Assembly: GCA_046496745.1 (NCBI GenBank)
Contig: JAWOGQ010000046.1
Coordinates: 1 to 7,153, forward strand
Direction of reading: 5' to 3'
DNA length: 7,153 nt
DNA from: JBNJGT01 sp046496745
GTDB lineage: Archaea; Nanobdellota; Nanobdellia; Woesearchaeales; JACJVW01
The position numbers were made by a program, and so were the translations under genes. Shown here piece by piece: positions 1 to 5,311 of the stretch; the first letter of the stretch is position 1, and the number at the start of each line of letters is the position of its first letter. The notes under the pieces were generated by a model that was not told the origin of the DNA, searched no databases, and was given only the letters and a program-made list of their open reading frames with translations.

Positions 1-569
1 ATGGTCTTCTCCCAGAGTGCCTCAGCCACCAGATCCAGTGCAACGTCTAGTGGTATCTCAAGAAACTCTGCCGCCTCTTTCACACTTATCCTGTCGGGGA
101 GGAGTTTGAGGAAGGCTGTGACTTCGGGGTCGCTGGTGATCATGTCCCAGTTCAGTTTTGGTCGGATGATTGAGTCCGGGTCTATCTGGTCCCGAATCAA
201 CTCCTCAATTACGTGCTTCTCAAATCGAGTATACACGGCTAAATCCATGTCAACCCACCTGAGCAGGCCAAACATATCCTCGAATCTCCTAACAAGTTTC
301 CGGAGCTTTTCCCTAAGATCTTCGGAATCACGTCGGACCGAGAGTGCCCCCAGTGCCCATTCACCGAACTCAACAACTATCTTGTAGTCGGTTCCTTCAA
401 AGGCTCTAGCCCTGGATGTGATAGAGTTTGTGGCCTCATCGAAGAACGAGGTCATGGCCACAATGAACGACGATATCAGGTGTGGATCAAAGATGCCTTG
501 GGAGAAGTCTTTGTGGTACATACAGACGCCCGTTTCACGTTTGATGATGTACAGGCTCCTTGCATCCAT
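1..569 (-). CDS. Longin/roadblock-like archaeal protein with C-terminal HTH-like tail (partial, 3' end off window)
   Basis: Manual translation of the minus strand from the ATG at 569 stays open for 189 codons to the window edge, so the C-terminus is missing. The N-terminal ~100 residues follow a pattern I associate with longin/roadblock-like (profilin-like fold) proteins abundant in Asgard archaea: S-L-Y-I-I-K (5-10), a GVCMYHKDF strand (14-22), a hydrophobic helix L-I-S-S-F-I-V-A-M (31-39), a Y-K-I-V-V-E-F strand (62-68), a GALSVRRD strand (74-81), then a long charged amphipathic helix (82-100). Residues 116-129 are another helix, and 161-189 (ISVKEAAEFLEIP...) resemble a helix-turn-helix or winged-helix segment. 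Proteins of this fold often partner small GTPases or act as scaffolds; that role is inference here. A GGAG site at 578-581, 8 bases before the ATG, supports this start. It is divergent from the ZPR1 gene. Coding status is solid; the fold assignment is by pattern only. Confidence 0.75.
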   Translation of the reverse strand, partial: MDARSLYIIKRETGVCMYHKDFSQGIFDPHLISSFIVAMTSFFDEATNSITSRARAFEGTDYKIVVEFGEWALGALSVRRDSEDLREKLRKLVRRFEDMFGLLRWVDMDLAVYTRFEKHVIEELIRDQIDPDSIIRPKLNWDMITSDPEVTAFLKLLPDRISVKEAAEFLEIPLDVALDLVAEALWEKT

Positions 570-588
570 GTAACTCTCTCCGCTGGAC

Positions 589-619
589 TTGTTTCGTTAT
601 GCGGTCCCGTTCGAAACAA
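589..619. promoter_or_regulatory. Inverted repeat in divergent promoter region (8-bp arms)
   Basis: The arms TTGTTTCG (589-596) and CGAAACAA (612-619) are perfect reverse complements separated by 15 bases. The dyad lies 20 bases upstream of the ATG of the minus-strand longin-like gene, in the 162-base gap between divergent genes. It could be an operator for a dimeric regulator or a hairpin in the leader RNA of the minus-strand gene. Function is inference; only the symmetry is seen. Confidence 0.4.
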
Positions 620-701
620 CCATGTCCAGCTGTTTCAACTTTGCTGCTTTTGAGTATTCTACTGACGTATGTCAAGAAGAGGATATGTCAAGTTCCTAAG
701 T

Positions 702-709
702 GCTATAAG
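702..709 (+). promoter_or_regulatory. TATA-like box for the ZPR1-type gene
   Basis: GCTATAAG is centred about 26 bases before the ATG at 732, the expected spacing between an archaeal TATA box and the transcription start. No Shine-Dalgarno site precedes 732, so a leaderless transcript starting at or near the ATG is the simplest reading. This also supports the 732 start over the upstream in-frame ATG at 669. Confidence 0.4.
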
Positions 710-726
710 CAGAACTCAAGTTCTGC
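709..726. promoter_or_regulatory. 18-bp near-perfect palindrome, possible operator
   Basis: GCAGAACT (709-716) and AGTTCTGC (719-726) are exact reverse complements around a CA centre. The element sits directly between the TATA-like box at 702-709 and the ZPR1 ATG at 732. A protein bound there would block polymerase loading, the usual placing of an archaeal repressor site. Regulation is inferred from position only. Confidence 0.4.
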
Positions 727-731
727 CCGGT

Positions 732-1220
732 ATGTCCGAAGAGCAGAACATCAGTTGCCCAATATGCGGCACGGGCAGGCTTACTGTCAATTCTATGTTG
801 TACAGTGTTCCTTTCTTCAACGAGCTTGCTATGTTCACGATAAAATGCAATACATGCAATTTCACACACAACGATGTCTTCTCTGCAGAGGACAGACCAC
901 CGAGTAGATGGACTCTTCGTGTGGGCAATGAGCGGCTTCTTCGGGTTCGTGTTGTACGTTCTAGTTCAGGAACCATCAGGATGCCAGAATTCGGGATTGT
1001 CATAGAACCTGGACCGGGTGCTGATTCTTTCATCTCCAATGTTGAAGGAGTACTCTCCCGGACCCGCCCTGTGGTCGAGACCGCTGTTCGATTCGCGTGT
1101 CCAAAGAGTAAACTTTCCGGATATTTCCTGCGAAGCAGACAAAATTCCCAGCGAGTTTCCATCCAATCAAGAAGTCCAGACAAAATTCCAGTTCTTACAT
1201 GTTATGTAAAGAAAGCGTAA
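732..1220 (+). CDS. ZPR1-type zinc-finger protein with non-homologous C-terminus
   Basis: The product is 162 residues if translation starts at the ATG at 732; the frame is open to another ATG at 669, but family members begin just before the first zinc knuckle, as at 732. The zinc site is C9-P-I-C12 and C39-N-T-C42 (CX2C-X26-CX2C), followed by H46-N-D-V-F. The ZPR1 signature continues with VRVVRSSSGTIRMPEFGIVIEPGPG (72-96) and FISNVEGVLSRTRPVVETAVRF (100-121). ZPR1 proteins are zinc-binding; the eukaryotic members act with eEF1A, and the archaeal role is not settled. After F121 the sequence stops resembling the family: about 60 further residues ending in a D-P-x-G-N-S motif are expected from known archaeal members, but only 41 unrelated residues follow before TAA. 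This suggests truncation, frameshift or joining to foreign DNA. The N-terminal two thirds are a confident match. Confidence 0.85.
   Translation: MSEEQNISCPICGTGRLTVNSMLYSVPFFNELAMFTIKCNTCNFTHNDVFSAEDRPPSRWTLRVGNERLLRVRVVRSSSGTIRMPEFGIVIEPGPGADSFISNVEGVLSRTRPVVETAVRFACPKSKLSGYFLRSRQNSQRVSIQSRSPDKIPVLTCYVKKA
1136..1189. repeat. 13-bp direct repeat in the divergent tail of the ZPR1 gene
   Basis: CAGACAAAATTCC occurs at 1136-1148 and again at 1177-1189, an offset of 41 bases. Both copies lie in the part of the frame that has no ZPR1 resemblance. An ATATTTCCTG 10-mer is also duplicated nearby (1121-1130 and 1229-1238). Such short repeats may reflect local duplication or a recombination scar. Confidence 0.45.
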
Positions 1221-1230
1221 ATAAAAATAT
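1217..1230 (-). terminator. T-rich tract downstream of the minus-strand repeat/beta-helix gene
   Basis: Read on the minus strand, 24-37 bases past the TAG at 1254-1256, the sequence is TATATTTTTATTTA. Archaeal intrinsic termination needs mainly a U-tract, so this may end the transcript of the beta-helix gene. It overlaps the stop of the convergent ZPR1 gene. No hairpin is evident. Confidence 0.3.
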
Positions 1231-1253
1231 ATTTCCTGATAAACTCCAAATTC

Positions 1254-2372
1254 CTATGGATTTGAATCTTCAACTACAACATTGAGAGGATTGTCATCAA
1301 AAACATTCTCGTTCATTTCCCTAATGCTTTCAACCATGCCCTCTTCAGTTGATTCATCATTTAATGTCTGTAGAGGCGCATATATCATCACAGCCACATC
1401 ACCCTCTCCAAAACTATTATCCTTCACTTCAAAAATAGATTCACCCCTTAGGATAATGGCATTATCATAGTCATGGAATTCATTGTTGTTTATGAAGAAA
1501 AGATCATTGAATCTTTCTACAATATCTATAGCATCATTTCCATTAGCTAAGAATACATTGTTGCTTATATTGACTGTTCCTGTATTTATTTTCAATATAA
1601 GACCTGAGTCAGAATCAAACGTAAATGCGCTTATTGTAGTATCATCATTTATTTCAATCTTTCCTTCTAAAATGACATCCTCTCCAATCAATTCAACCGG
1701 TTTATCAATAACTAGATTTTCAACATAAGTTCCTTCCGGTACAATGACCGTTTCGCCTTCATCTGCTTCATCGATCATAGATTGGATAGTTGCTTCTTCA
1801 GGCTCTTCTCCGAACTCGTCCTCAAGCTTTTCTTGCATCCTTCCCAGAAGATACACTTGATTGACGATTTCGGAATCAGTAATTCCTATGCCCTTTAAGA
1901 AGTCATAGTTATCCTCCATATTTGCCGTAGTCCTCCCCAGAAGATGCAGTTGTCTCACTATATCCTGATCAGAAGTTCCAATGTCTTTTAAGAAATCATA
2001 ATTTTTCTCTATATCTGCTGGAGTCCTTCCCAGAAGATGTAGCTGTCTCACTATAACCGGATCAGAGGATCCAATGTCTTCTAAGAAGCCATAATTTTTC
2101 ACTATATTTGCTGGAGTCCTTCCCAGAAGATGTAGCTGTCTCACGATATCCGAATCAGAGGATCCAATGTCTTTTAAGGAGTCATAATTATCTCTTATAA
2201 GCGAATGTTGTCTATTTGTAACCAAATGTTCTTGGTTTTCAATCTCTGCATCTGTTGCTCCGATTTCTTGCAAAAAAGTGTAGGTCTCTTCTGTATGGGT
2301 CGCAGCACCAGCATTCTGTACCCCAAACATCATTGATAAAATTATAAAAGCCGCAAAAAATGTTTTTCTCAT
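1254..2372 (-). CDS. Exported protein: five mTERF-like 31-residue repeats fused to a right-handed beta-helix
   Basis: The product is 372 residues. A Sec signal peptide is clear: R2-K3, a hydrophobic core (5-18), and an A-G-A cleavage site at 21-23. Five tandem units follow at 28-59 (one insertion, most divergent), 60-90, 91-121, 122-152 and 153-183, with consensus N-Y-x-F-L-K-D-I-G-x-S-D-x-D-I-V-R-Q-L-H-L-L-G-R-T-P-A-N-I. The two-helix periodicity (FLKDIG-S-D-x-DI ... LLGR) resembles mTERF repeats. A charged linker (184-193) leads to a beta-helix of the NosD/PbH1 type: ATIQSMIDEADEGETVIVPEGTYVENLVIDKPVELIGE begins at 194, then N-rich turns to about residue 315. An acidic tail of about 40 residues follows. 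There is no C-terminal anchor. It probably acts outside the cell membrane in adhesion or carbohydrate binding (inference). GGGGTGA at 2380-2386, 7 bases before the ATG, supports the start. Confidence 0.85.
   Translation of the reverse strand: MRKTFFAAFIILSMMFGVQNAGAATHTEETYTFLQEIGATDAEIENQEHLVTNRQHSLIRDNYDSLKDIGSSDSDIVRQLHLLGRTPANIVKNYGFLEDIGSSDPVIVRQLHLLGRTPADIEKNYDFLKDIGTSDQDIVRQLHLLGRTTANMEDNYDFLKGIGITDSEIVNQVYLLGRMQEKLEDEFGEEPEEATIQSMIDEADEGETVIVPEGTYVENLVIDKPVELIGEDVILEGKIEINDDTTISAFTFDSDSGLILKINTGTVNISNNVFLANGNDAIDIVERFNDLFFINNNEFHDYDNAIILRGESIFEVKDNSFGEGDVAVMIYAPLQTLNDESTEEGMVESIREMNENVFDDNPLNVVVEDSNP
1824..2291 (-). repeat. Five tandem ~93-bp coding repeats
   Basis: These encode the 31-residue helical units of the exported protein. 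Units at 2103-2195 and 2010-2102 agree at about 81 of 93 positions by hand count. A core of the plus-strand form, GTCCTTCCCAGAAGATG, is shared with almost no change by the three central units. Units nearest both ends are more diverged, the usual pattern when a repeat array grows by duplication of central units. Confidence 0.9.
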
Positions 2373-2379
2373 TTTAGCT

Positions 2380-2386
2380 TCACCCC
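2380..2386 (-). promoter_or_regulatory. Ribosome binding site of the repeat/beta-helix gene
   Basis: On the minus strand GGGGTGA lies 7 bases before the ATG at 2372. GGTGA pairs with the archaeal/bacterial 16S 3' end (ATCACCTCC), so this gene has a real leader, unlike the apparently leaderless Nudix and ZPR1 genes. Confidence 0.6.
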
Positions 2387-2413
2387 TCTACTAATAACTA
2401 AAAGAACAGATTC

Positions 2414-2421
2414 TTAATAAA
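2414..2421 (-). promoter_or_regulatory. Possible TATA box for the repeat/beta-helix gene
   Basis: On the minus strand TTTATTAA is centred near 2418, which would place a transcript start near 2392 and give a ~20-base leader containing the GGGGTGA site. The rest of the 201-base gap (2373-2573) is very AT-rich and, on the minus strand, carries several T-runs (near 2561, 2532 and 2463) that could terminate the upstream gene. Other AT-rich matches exist, for example near 2434-2442, so the choice is uncertain. Confidence 0.3.
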
Positions 2422-2573
2422 GCCTCTTAAGCATTATTTAATCAAAAATTAAAATTACCACTAAAAAATCCAATTATGATTCGGTTTTAAAAATAAATTA
2501 GTTTTTCAGATTATCCTTAAACCTACTAACAAAAAGAGGAAAGCGCTGATTAGAGAAAAAGCTAAGACTTTCT

Positions 2574-3026
2574 TCAAAAATCTTTAGAACCAACCCTGTC
2601 TAACCCTTCAAAGTGTATTTTATCATCTTTGAAGACTTCAACAACCTTGTATTTCCCTTTCGTGAACATCTCATTATTTTCTAATAGATGGGTTGCTTCA
2701 AGTATCACAATACTTGCTCTTGGACGAGATAAGATACCATTTCCTTTTGTTTCTAATAATGGGATTTCACCAAGTAACCAATAGTTTCTCTGGTCTTTTT
2801 TCAGGAAGGGATAGACTTTTCCAGCTTCTAGATTTTCTGGGATACATTCCTCTTCTTTTCTATTTCCTTTCCTGAATTCTGAGATATCTCTCAATGCTAA
2901 GTCCGGATTAAATTCAACCTGGATACCCATCTGTTTAAAATATACCAGGTTGTTTATTAAGTTTGTGGCATCATTTCCTGTTTGCCTGGTGACTAGGAAA
3001 CGCACAGTTATGCAGATTGAAAGCAT
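2574..3026 (-). CDS. Uncharacterised 150-residue protein
   Basis: I do not recognise a named family. The ATG at 3026 is the only plausible start: the frame is open upstream to a TGA at 3072-3074, but no other ATG occurs and no good Shine-Dalgarno site is visible. The N-terminus (1-12, MLSICITVRFLV) is a short hydrophobic strand. It is followed by a D-A-T-N-L-I-N-N-L-V-Y-F helix (19-30), then GIQVEFNPDLALRDISEFRKG and an acidic KEEEC turn (57-61). The C-terminal half looks beta-rich: GKVYPFLKKDQRNYWLLGEIPLLET, SRPRASIVILEATHLL and TKGKYKVVEVFKDDKIHFEGLDRVG. The final segment reads like a small barrel (PUA- or SH3-like), a guess from strand spacing. It lies 49 bases downstream of the ASCH gene on the same strand, so the two may be co-transcribed. 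Its composition and clear domain-like pattern argue that it is a real gene. Confidence 0.7.
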   Translation of the reverse strand: MLSICITVRFLVTRQTGNDATNLINNLVYFKQMGIQVEFNPDLALRDISEFRKGNRKEEECIPENLEAGKVYPFLKKDQRNYWLLGEIPLLETKGNGILSRPRASIVILEATHLLENNEMFTKGKYKVVEVFKDDKIHFEGLDRVGSKDF

Positions 3027-3075
3027 TAAACTAAGGTCTTTATCTTCGGACGCAGAAAAACCAGCAAGATGTCAG

Positions 3076-3498
3076 TTATCGACTAATTATAGAACAGATA
3101 TCATTTACAGAAATCCACGCAGCCATAAGCCCATAACCAGTCTTATCGATGTTAAATGGAACTACTGATTGAACTTTGTCAATAAATACCAGAGTACAAA
3201 AATTCTTTCCTGAAAGTTTTTCAGCATATGATATAGGGACACATATTCTCTCACCATATTCCTCTAGAATTTTGAGGATCTTGTATTCATTTAAACCATC
3301 AAAAAACAAGACTTTACTAACTCTTGCCTTTGCCCTGACAGGCTCTCCTGATTCTTTAAAATAGATTATGTCATTAATTGAAATATTTCTGTATGGTGTT
3401 TTCCTGGATTTATACCATCTTGATTCTATTGTTTTTTCACCTGAAAGAATTTTTGCTAACAACTTCCTCTCCTTTGACAAAATTGCTAAATGTTCCAT
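3076..3498 (-). CDS. ASCH (PUA-like) domain protein
   Basis: The product is 140 residues from the ATG at 3498. The frame extends to a TTG at 3516, but the ATG is preferred because AAGGAT (3505-3510) lies 6 bases upstream of it and the domain begins at once. The ASCH hallmark GEKTIESRW is at residues 20-28, after the typical amphipathic helix ERKLLAKILS (10-19). Strands IIYFKESGEPVRAKARVSKVLFF (44-66) form the barrel, and GYGLMAAWI (121-129) matches the conserved C-terminal aromatic segment. ASCH domains share the PUA fold and are linked to RNA or modified-base binding; some members have RNase or amidohydrolase activity. The substrate here is unknown. It sits between the Nudix gene (123-base gap) and the uncharacterised 2574-3026 gene. 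Confidence 0.85.
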   Translation of the reverse strand: MEHLAILSKERKLLAKILSGEKTIESRWYKSRKTPYRNISINDIIYFKESGEPVRAKARVSKVLFFDGLNEYKILKILEEYGERICVPISYAEKLSGKNFCTLVFIDKVQSVVPFNIDKTGYGLMAAWISVNDICSIISR

Positions 3499-3621
3499 TC
3501 TTATATCCTTAGCCAATGCTTACGCATCTCCAGTTTCCAAGACATATCCAGATCCCAAGCATATCCTTTATCATAAATTCATCCTGAAATTGTTATAATG
3601 CCACCCTATCCAAACAAGAAT

Positions 3622-4020
3622 CTATAACCCAAGGATATCTTCCTTCAATCCAGGAATCAATTCAAGTTCATCAAGCTTATCAAGCGGTTGCCACCGCCAC
3701 TCAGTATGCTCCTCACTTATCCGGGGTTCAGCATAAGATACCAGATGGCACAGGAATTTCACTCCAGGGATCTTTCCGGGTGATATCTCGTAAGTAGAAA
3801 CAACAGAGACAGGCTCAACAACAACTCCCAGTTCTTCACGCAATTGCCGCTTGCATGCCTCAACAAAGTTTTCCCCGTGCTTTACATGCCCTCCTCCGCA
3901 CTCCCAAAGCCCGGGATACAGGTTACGACTGGAAGACCTTTTTGCTAAAAGCACCTTGTCACCATCTATACAGATGCCTGCCACATGCACTTCAATACGA
4001 TCAATTCCTTCCTCCCTCAT
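3622..4020 (-). CDS. Nudix hydrolase (MutT-like)
   Basis: The 132-residue length fits a single-domain Nudix enzyme. The Nudix box spans 44-66 as G44-x5-E50-x7-R58-Q-L-R-E62-E63-L-G65-V66. One position departs from the consensus GX5EX7REUXEEXGU: the residue after R58 is Q59 instead of E. The metal ligands E62 and E63 are present. The box is preceded by VAGICIDGDKVLLAKRSS (13-30) and P36-G-L-W-E-C-G-G, the usual MutT-type lead-in, and followed by a W-R-W-Q-P-L-D segment (107-113). Nudix enzymes cleave a nucleoside diphosphate linked to another group; candidates are oxidised dNTPs or a nucleotide sugar. The glycosyltransferase next door makes the latter tempting but the sequence does not decide it. 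The gene starts at the ATG at 4020, seems leaderless, and is divergent from the GT gene. Confidence 0.9.
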   Translation of the reverse strand: MREEGIDRIEVHVAGICIDGDKVLLAKRSSSRNLYPGLWECGGGHVKHGENFVEACKRQLREELGVVVEPVSVVSTYEISPGKIPGVKFLCHLVSYAEPRISEEHTEWRWQPLDKLDELELIPGLKEDILGL

Positions 4021-4042
4021 GACAAAATTCGAATAATAACTC

Positions 4043-4051
4043 TATAAAAAA
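4043..4051 (-). promoter_or_regulatory. TATA box of the Nudix gene
   Basis: On the minus strand GCAAAG followed by TTTTTTATA matches the archaeal BRE plus TATA arrangement. Its centre lies about 27 bases before the ATG at 4020, and no Shine-Dalgarno site intervenes, so a leaderless transcript is expected. Confidence 0.5.
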
Positions 4052-4062
4052 CTTTGCATAAC

Positions 4063-4070
4063 TTTTTAGT
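4063..4070 (+). promoter_or_regulatory. Possible TATA-like element of the glycosyltransferase gene
   Basis: CTTTTTAG preceded by GCATAA is centred about 25 bases before the ATG at 4091, and no Shine-Dalgarno site is seen before that ATG. An alternative plus-strand TATA (TATAAAAA, 4043-4050) overlaps the Nudix TATA box and would give a leader of about 20 bases. The two genes therefore share a compact 70-base promoter region. Confidence 0.3.
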
Positions 4071-4090
4071 AATAGAAGATATCTGCCCAT

Positions 4091-5311
4091 ATGATGCGCA
4101 TCTCAATCTTCACTAATAACTACAAGCCATTTACTGGCGGAGTCGAAAGATCAATAGAGAACCAAAGATCCATCCTCCAAAAGAAAGGCCATGACCCCTA
4201 TATTTTCGCTCCAAGATATCCAAGATACAAGGACAAAGAAAAAAACATCATCAGGCTTCCCTCAGTGAACGCCCCAACGTATCCGGGCTATTACCTGCCT
4301 TTGGCATTCAGGAACACAATCAGAAGGCACATGAGAGATATAAACCCCCACATTGTCCACACCCATCATCCTTTTCTTGCAGGAGAAGCAGGCCTCAGGA
4401 TAGCAAGAAAGATGAAGTTACCCATTATTTTCACATATCATACATTATACGAGAAATATCTTCATTACATCCCTCTTGATAGAAATATCACAAGGCCCAT
4501 GGTAAACGAGTTGGTGCAATCATACGCAAACCAATGCGATGTAGTGATAGCCCCTTCACAATATGTAAAGGATTCAATAAAGCTTGACACCCGTGTGGAA
4601 GTCATCCCTACAGGAATAGAGATAAACAATCATGACAAAAAGGATTATATCAGAGAGAAATATCACCTTCCAAAAAGCACAAAGATCCTTTTCCATGCAG
4701 GAAGACTCACAAAAGAAAAGAACCTTTATTTTCTCATAAGAAGCATTATAAAGATCCTTAAGGAAAAAAGAGATGTGATATGCTTTATCGCAGGCAAAGG
4801 CAGCGAGAAAGAAGGACTCATGAATCTTGCAGAGAAAAATAACCTTTCCCACAGGATCATATTCACAGGCAACCTTGAAAAGAAAGAATTAGCAAGATAT
4901 TATGCAGGAGCTGATCTTTTTCTCTTTGCCTCAAAATCAGAGACACAAGGCCTGGTCCTCATGGAAGCCATGGCAGGCTCTACACCAGTGATAGCAATAG
5001 ACGGACCTGCAATTGACGAATGCGTAATCCACAACAAGAATGGTCTTATTGCAAAAGAGAATACAGAAGATTTCAAGAACAAGACGTTGGAAGCTCTAAA
5101 ACATCTCCCAAGATTCAGCAGGAATGCAAGGAAATTTGCAGAACGATACTCCATCGATAACATGGGAAAAAGATTGCTTGACATATACAAGGAATACAAA
5201 GGAAAAGAAGTCAACACAGAATACAAGGATTTCAGGCAGATAAAAAACATCTCAAAGATAGAATGGTCCCAGATCATAACCACACTATTCAGGAGGGAAC
5301 AGGATGCTTAG
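4091..5311 (+). CDS. GT4 family glycosyltransferase (GT-B fold)
   Basis: The product is 406 residues, a full-length GT4 enzyme. The N-terminal Rossmann-like half has the G16-G-V-E19 acceptor loop, PHIVHTHHPFLAGEAG (86-101) and FTYHT (114-118). The C-terminal nucleotide-sugar half has IPTGIE (172-177), the phosphate-binding G204-R-L-T-K-E-K210-N segment, and the E284-x7-E292 motif in SETQGLVLMEAMA. These are retaining-glycosyltransferase hallmarks. The closest family feel is with diacylglycerol glucosyltransferases and related glycolipid enzymes (H-P-F-L...G-x-x, YHTLYEKYLHY), but donor and acceptor are not determined. No signal peptide or full membrane segment is present, so it is cytoplasmic or peripheral. 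The two ATG codons in a row at 4091 and 4094 leave the first residue ambiguous. Its last codons overlap the start of the downstream glycosidase by 8 bases. Confidence 0.93.
   Translation: MMRISIFTNNYKPFTGGVERSIENQRSILQKKGHDPYIFAPRYPRYKDKEKNIIRLPSVNAPTYPGYYLPLAFRNTIRRHMRDINPHIVHTHHPFLAGEAGLRIARKMKLPIIFTYHTLYEKYLHYIPLDRNITRPMVNELVQSYANQCDVVIAPSQYVKDSIKLDTRVEVIPTGIEINNHDKKDYIREKYHLPKSTKILFHAGRLTKEKNLYFLIRSIIKILKEKRDVICFIAGKGSEKEGLMNLAEKNNLSHRIIFTGNLEKKELARYYAGADLFLFASKSETQGLVLMEAMAGSTPVIAIDGPAIDECVIHNKNGLIAKENTEDFKNKTLEALKHLPRFSRNARKFAERYSIDNMGKRLLDIYKEYKGKEVNTEYKDFRQIKNISKIEWSQIITTLFRREQDA
5291..5297 (+). promoter_or_regulatory. Strong Shine-Dalgarno site of the six-hairpin glycosidase gene
   Basis: AGGAGGG lies inside the last codons of the GT gene, 6 bases before the ATG at 5304. 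With the 8-base overlap this means internal initiation coupled to translation of the GT gene. It decides the start of the downstream gene. Confidence 0.8.

Noticed and set aside
1..387. Plus-strand open frame of 128 residues
   Set aside because: Ser/Arg/Thr-rich with no domain pattern; it is the antisense shadow of the minus-strand longin-like gene, whose translation is far more protein-like.
560..907. Plus-strand open frame of 115 residues, Cys/Gln-rich
   Set aside because: Overlaps the divergent promoter region and the ZPR1 zinc-finger region in another frame; no recognisable protein pattern.
1086..1094. GTTCGATTC resembling a tRNA T-loop
   Set aside because: It encodes conserved ZPR1 residues, the flanking bases do not form a 5-bp T stem, and no acceptor, D or anticodon arm is found.
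716..1183. Minus-strand open frame of 155 residues
   Set aside because: Antisense to the ZPR1 gene, which has conserved cysteines and family motifs.
1824..2291. Tandem repeats as a CRISPR array or satellite
   Set aside because: The ~93-bp units are contiguous, in frame and code for a regular 31-residue motif; there are no unique spacers.
3499..3516. TTG at 3516 as the ASCH start
   Set aside because: The ATG at 3498 has an AAGGAT site at good spacing and starts right before the domain.
3509..3574. 21-codon minus-strand reading frame ending just before the ASCH start
   Set aside because: Too short and without a recognisable pattern; a leader peptide cannot be supported from one sequence.
4574..5283. 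Two minus-strand open frames (4574-4852 and 4900-5283)
   Set aside because: Antisense to the GT4 gene and hydrophobic only because of its codon composition.
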